Origin: Edaphobacter lichenicola
Lineage (GTDB): Bacteria > Acidobacteriota > Terriglobia > Terriglobales > Acidobacteriaceae
Assembly: GCF_014201315.1 (NCBI RefSeq)
Contig: NZ_JACHDY010000002.1
Span: 620,001-684,000 of the forward strand
Direction of reading: 5' to 3'
DNA: 64,000 nt
Of this stretch, positions 61,934 through 64,000 are shown one piece after another (the stretch's first letter is position 1; each line of letters starts with the position of its first letter). The translations under genes and the position numbers were made by a program. The notes below the pieces were generated by a model that saw only the letters and a list, made by a program, of their open reading frames with translations, was not told where the DNA came from and searched no databases.

Positions 61934-63385
61934 TTAACGGCCCGAGAGGTTCAGCGGGAGGTAGAAGGAGAAGACTGAGCCTTGCGTGGGTTGACTGGTC
62001 ACCTCGATGGAGCCGCCGTGGGCTTCGACGATCGCCTTCGCGATGGCTAGCCCCATGCCTGTTCCCTGCACGCGATATCGTTGCCCCTGGCCGCGGTAGA
62101 ACTTGTCGAAGATCATCATCTTTTCCAGATCGTCGACCCCTGCGCCACGGTCGGCGACGCTGGTAACGAGCTGGCCTCGGGAGACCTCGGCGCTGACGAA
62201 GATTGGACTTCCCTCGGTGGAGTATTTTGCGGCGTTCTCCAACAGGTGCTGCAGCACTTTGGCGATGCGCTCGAGGTCCATCTGAACTGGAGGAAGGGTG
62301 TCGGGGAGGCGGAGTTCGAGAGGATGATTCTTGAGCGGCCCCTGAACAGCCTCGAGGGCAAGATCGACCGCCTCTCGCATGGAGTGCATGCGCAGATCGA
62401 GTTTGATGTCGTTCGCATCCAGCTCCGCCATCTCCATGGCCTGACCGACGAGCCGGTCCAGTCGCGCGGCCTCTTCTTCGATGACCTGCAACATCTCTCC
62501 GCTTTGCTCGGCATCGAGGGAAGACTCGCAGCGCAAGGTCGTGACTGCGGCTGTGATGGAGGTGAGAGGCGTTCGGAGTTCGTGCGCCACAGAATCCAAC
62601 AGCGCGTTGCGCAGGCGCTCGCTTTCGCGGGAGGCCTGGACCCGGGTCAGGGTTTCGACGGCACCGGCGCGTTCGATCGCGATAGCCGCCAGGCCACAGA
62701 CTGCGTCGAGCGCCTCGGGAGAGGTCCTGTTGCCCGTGATTCCGACCGCACCGATGGGGCGCGTTCCGAGGAGGATGGGGACGAGTGTGACGGCGCGTTC
62801 TTGGTCATAACGATGATCGCGGGTGAAGGCTGCATCCCGCAGCTCGGACGCGGTTACGTCCATGTAGTCCGGACTGGAGCGATAGATGCGATCTTTTTCA
62901 CGCAGATAGATAGCGGCTCCCGCGAGGTTGAAGGTTACGGCGATCATCTGCGGCAGGACGTTGAGGAGATCGATCACGTTGCCGGTGACCAGCATCTGCT
63001 GGCTGAACTCGTACAGGCGCTCTGCTTCGCGCTGGCGGCGCCGCGAGATCTTTGCTTCGCGGCGTGCGCGCTCGGCGAGCTGGCTGGCGACAATGCCGGT
63101 CACGAGAAAGGCGAAGAGGGCGACCCAGTTGCGGCCGTCCCCAACCGTGAAGGTGAGAACCGGCGGAAGGAAGAAGAAGTTGAAGGCTGCGGCCGAAAGG
63201 ATGGACAGGTAGATTGAATGTCGGAGGCCCCAGTTTGCGGCTACGAGAAGGATGCCAATCAGGAACGTCAGGGCTACCGTCGTCTCGTTGACATGCAGAC
63301 GAAGAAAGTAGACGGCTACAATGACAGCTGCGCTCGCTGTGGAGATACTGTACCGCACGATACTGCGTATAAGCTTGCGCTGCAC
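61934..63385 (-). CDS. Sensor histidine kinase with DUF4118 (KdpD C-terminal half)
   Basis: 483 residues from a GTG. Four membrane helices of the DUF4118 type (AAVIVAVYFLRLHVNETTVA, LTFLIGILLVAANWGLRHSI, VGDGRNWVALFAFLVTGIVA) are followed by a GAF-like domain (about 135-240). HisKA has His268 in LLDSVAHELRTPLTSITAAV, and HATPase has VLQHLLENAAKYS, VADRGAGVDDLEKMMIFDKF and GTGMGLAIAKAIVEAHGG. This is the architecture of the KdpD C-terminal half without the N-terminal Usp/ATPase domain, which lies in the divergent gene at 63403. It is convergent with the efflux operon. Confidence 0.9.
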   Translation of the reverse strand: MQRKLIRSIVRYSISTASAAVIVAVYFLRLHVNETTVALTFLIGILLVAANWGLRHSIYLSILSAAAFNFFFLPPVLTFTVGDGRNWVALFAFLVTGIVASQLAERARREAKISRRRQREAERLYEFSQQMLVTGNVIDLLNVLPQMIAVTFNLAGAAIYLREKDRIYRSSPDYMDVTASELRDAAFTRDHRYDQERAVTLVPILLGTRPIGAVGITGNRTSPEALDAVCGLAAIAIERAGAVETLTRVQASRESERLRNALLDSVAHELRTPLTSITAAVTTLRCESSLDAEQSGEMLQVIEEEAARLDRLVGQAMEMAELDANDIKLDLRMHSMREAVDLALEAVQGPLKNHPLELRLPDTLPPVQMDLERIAKVLQHLLENAAKYSTEGSPIFVSAEVSRGQLVTSVADRGAGVDDLEKMMIFDKFYRGQGQRYRVQGTGMGLAIAKAIVEAHGGSIEVTSQPTQGSVFSFYLPLNLSGR

Positions 63386-63402
63386 TACCTTATCTTATCC
63401 TT

Positions 63403-64000
63403 ATGGGCACTCGTGACAACTCGAATCCGGCCCTGAAGAGTCCGGAAGAATGGCTGGAGAAGGTCGCGCCGGAGAAAATGCGGGGGACCTTTAAACTTTT
63501 CCTTGGCTATGCGCCGGGCGTCGGCAAGACCTACAGCATGTTGAGCGAGGCGATCCGGCGGCATCAGCGGGGTGAAGACATTGTCATCGGGGTGGTCGAG
63601 ACGCATGGCAGACCACGTACAGCGGAGTTGGCCGATCAACTGGAGCAGATTCCGCGTAGAAGAATCGAGTACAAGGGCGTGGTCTTCGAAGAGATGGACC
63701 TCGATGGCATCCTCACCCGGCGACCGCAGATTGTTCTGATCGACGAGTTGGCGCATACCAATATCGAAGGCAGCAGACATCGCAAGCGCTATGAAGATGT
63801 GCTCGAAGTCCTGGCCGCTAATATCGACGTGCTGGCTACGATGAACGTACAGCACATCGAGAGCGTCGCTCCGACGGTGCAGAGCGTCACTGGCGTGATG
63901 ATCCGCGAAACCGTCCCTGACTGGCTGGTGCAGCGCGCGGACGAGATCGTCATGGCCGATCTAACGCCCGAGGCTCTTCAAACAAGGATGCGGCGCGGAG
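63403..64000 (+). CDS. kdpD: KdpD N-terminal domain protein, 3' partial
   Basis: Starts ATG at 63403; 199 residues are visible and the frame runs off the window. The KdpD N-terminal domain is clear: FKLFLGYAPGVGKTYSMLSE with the Walker A-like P-loop GYAPGVGKT, then TRRPQIVLIDELAHTNIEGS with the family DELAHTN, and DVLATMNVQHIESVAPTVQS. The stretch VGVVETHGRPRTAELADQLE also matches. In standard KdpD this is followed by a Usp domain and the histidine kinase half. Here the gene is divergent from a DUF4118 kinase with 17 bases between the start codons. Confidence 0.9.
   Translation, partial: MGTRDNSNPALKSPEEWLEKVAPEKMRGTFKLFLGYAPGVGKTYSMLSEAIRRHQRGEDIVIGVVETHGRPRTAELADQLEQIPRRRIEYKGVVFEEMDLDGILTRRPQIVLIDELAHTNIEGSRHRKRYEDVLEVLAANIDVLATMNVQHIESVAPTVQSVTGVMIRETVPDWLVQRADEIVMADLTPEALQTRMRRG

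Noticed and set aside
63385..63855. Minus-strand frame opposite the KdpD N-terminal gene
   Set aside because: The plus strand has the P-loop and DELAHTN motifs; the reverse is a shadow.

Overview
The window looks like chromosomal DNA of a GC-rich Acidobacteriota, most likely family Acidobacteriaceae (Edaphobacter/Granulicella/Terriglobus-like). This is inferred from the protein style (choice-of-anchor GloVer protein, DUF4112, many secreted proteins of unknown function), an integrase remnant of the type common in these genomes, and dispersed non-coding repeats whose shadow ORFs read like ILHFVQDD. I see no CRISPR array, rRNA operon, intact phage or intact insertion sequence. || Layout. 1-3.0 kb: three tightly coupled genes (membrane-anchored signalling protein C-terminus, secreted repeat protein, PP2C phosphatase); the first two each carry a one-base frameshift. 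3.2-3.7 kb: decayed tyrosine-integrase fragment beside tRNA-Pro, a probable scar of an integrated element. 3.7-10.7 kb: DUF4112, tRNA-His, DUF72, YheT hydrolase, tRNA-Arg, MFS transporter, acyl-CoA dehydrogenase, MerR/TPR protein. 10.8-16.6 kb: a membrane-stress module (XRE regulator, NfeD/YqiJ-like protein, flotillin, PspA) divergent from a membrane-bound SpoIIE phosphatase. 16.6-26 kb: tRNA-Thr, LysR, GNAT, a candidate small RNA, a DUF6599-like protein, a FliB-like protein and an AMIN-amidase. 26-28 kb: a manganese module (MntR-like repressor and MntH) with matching operator-like sites before both genes. 28-45.5 kb: housekeeping genes (alaS with an unusual insertion, recX, hslR, S9 peptidase, histidine kinase, HNH, ComF) interleaved with a structured inverted repeat family. 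45.6-54.9 kb: membrane protein, GloVer protein, OPT transporter, flavodoxin-like protein, MarR-pirin pair, YceI protein, receiver protein. 55-64 kb: LysR divergent from a complete RND efflux operon (pump, adaptor, outer-membrane channel), then a KdpD-type sensor split into two divergent genes, the second cut by the window end. || Themes. Stress and envelope functions dominate: PspA/flotillin, MntH, RND pump, OPT transporter, cell-wall amidase and two partner-switch or phosphatase genes. Intergenic space is unusually repeat-rich. At least eight copies of an inverted-repeat element (ends reading GTCCTGCCGGACGGGC) sit beside stop codons, a second family (GTCATCCTGAACGAAGTGAA and relatives) has at least four copies including one inside a peptidase gene, and a third is built of CACCAC repeats.
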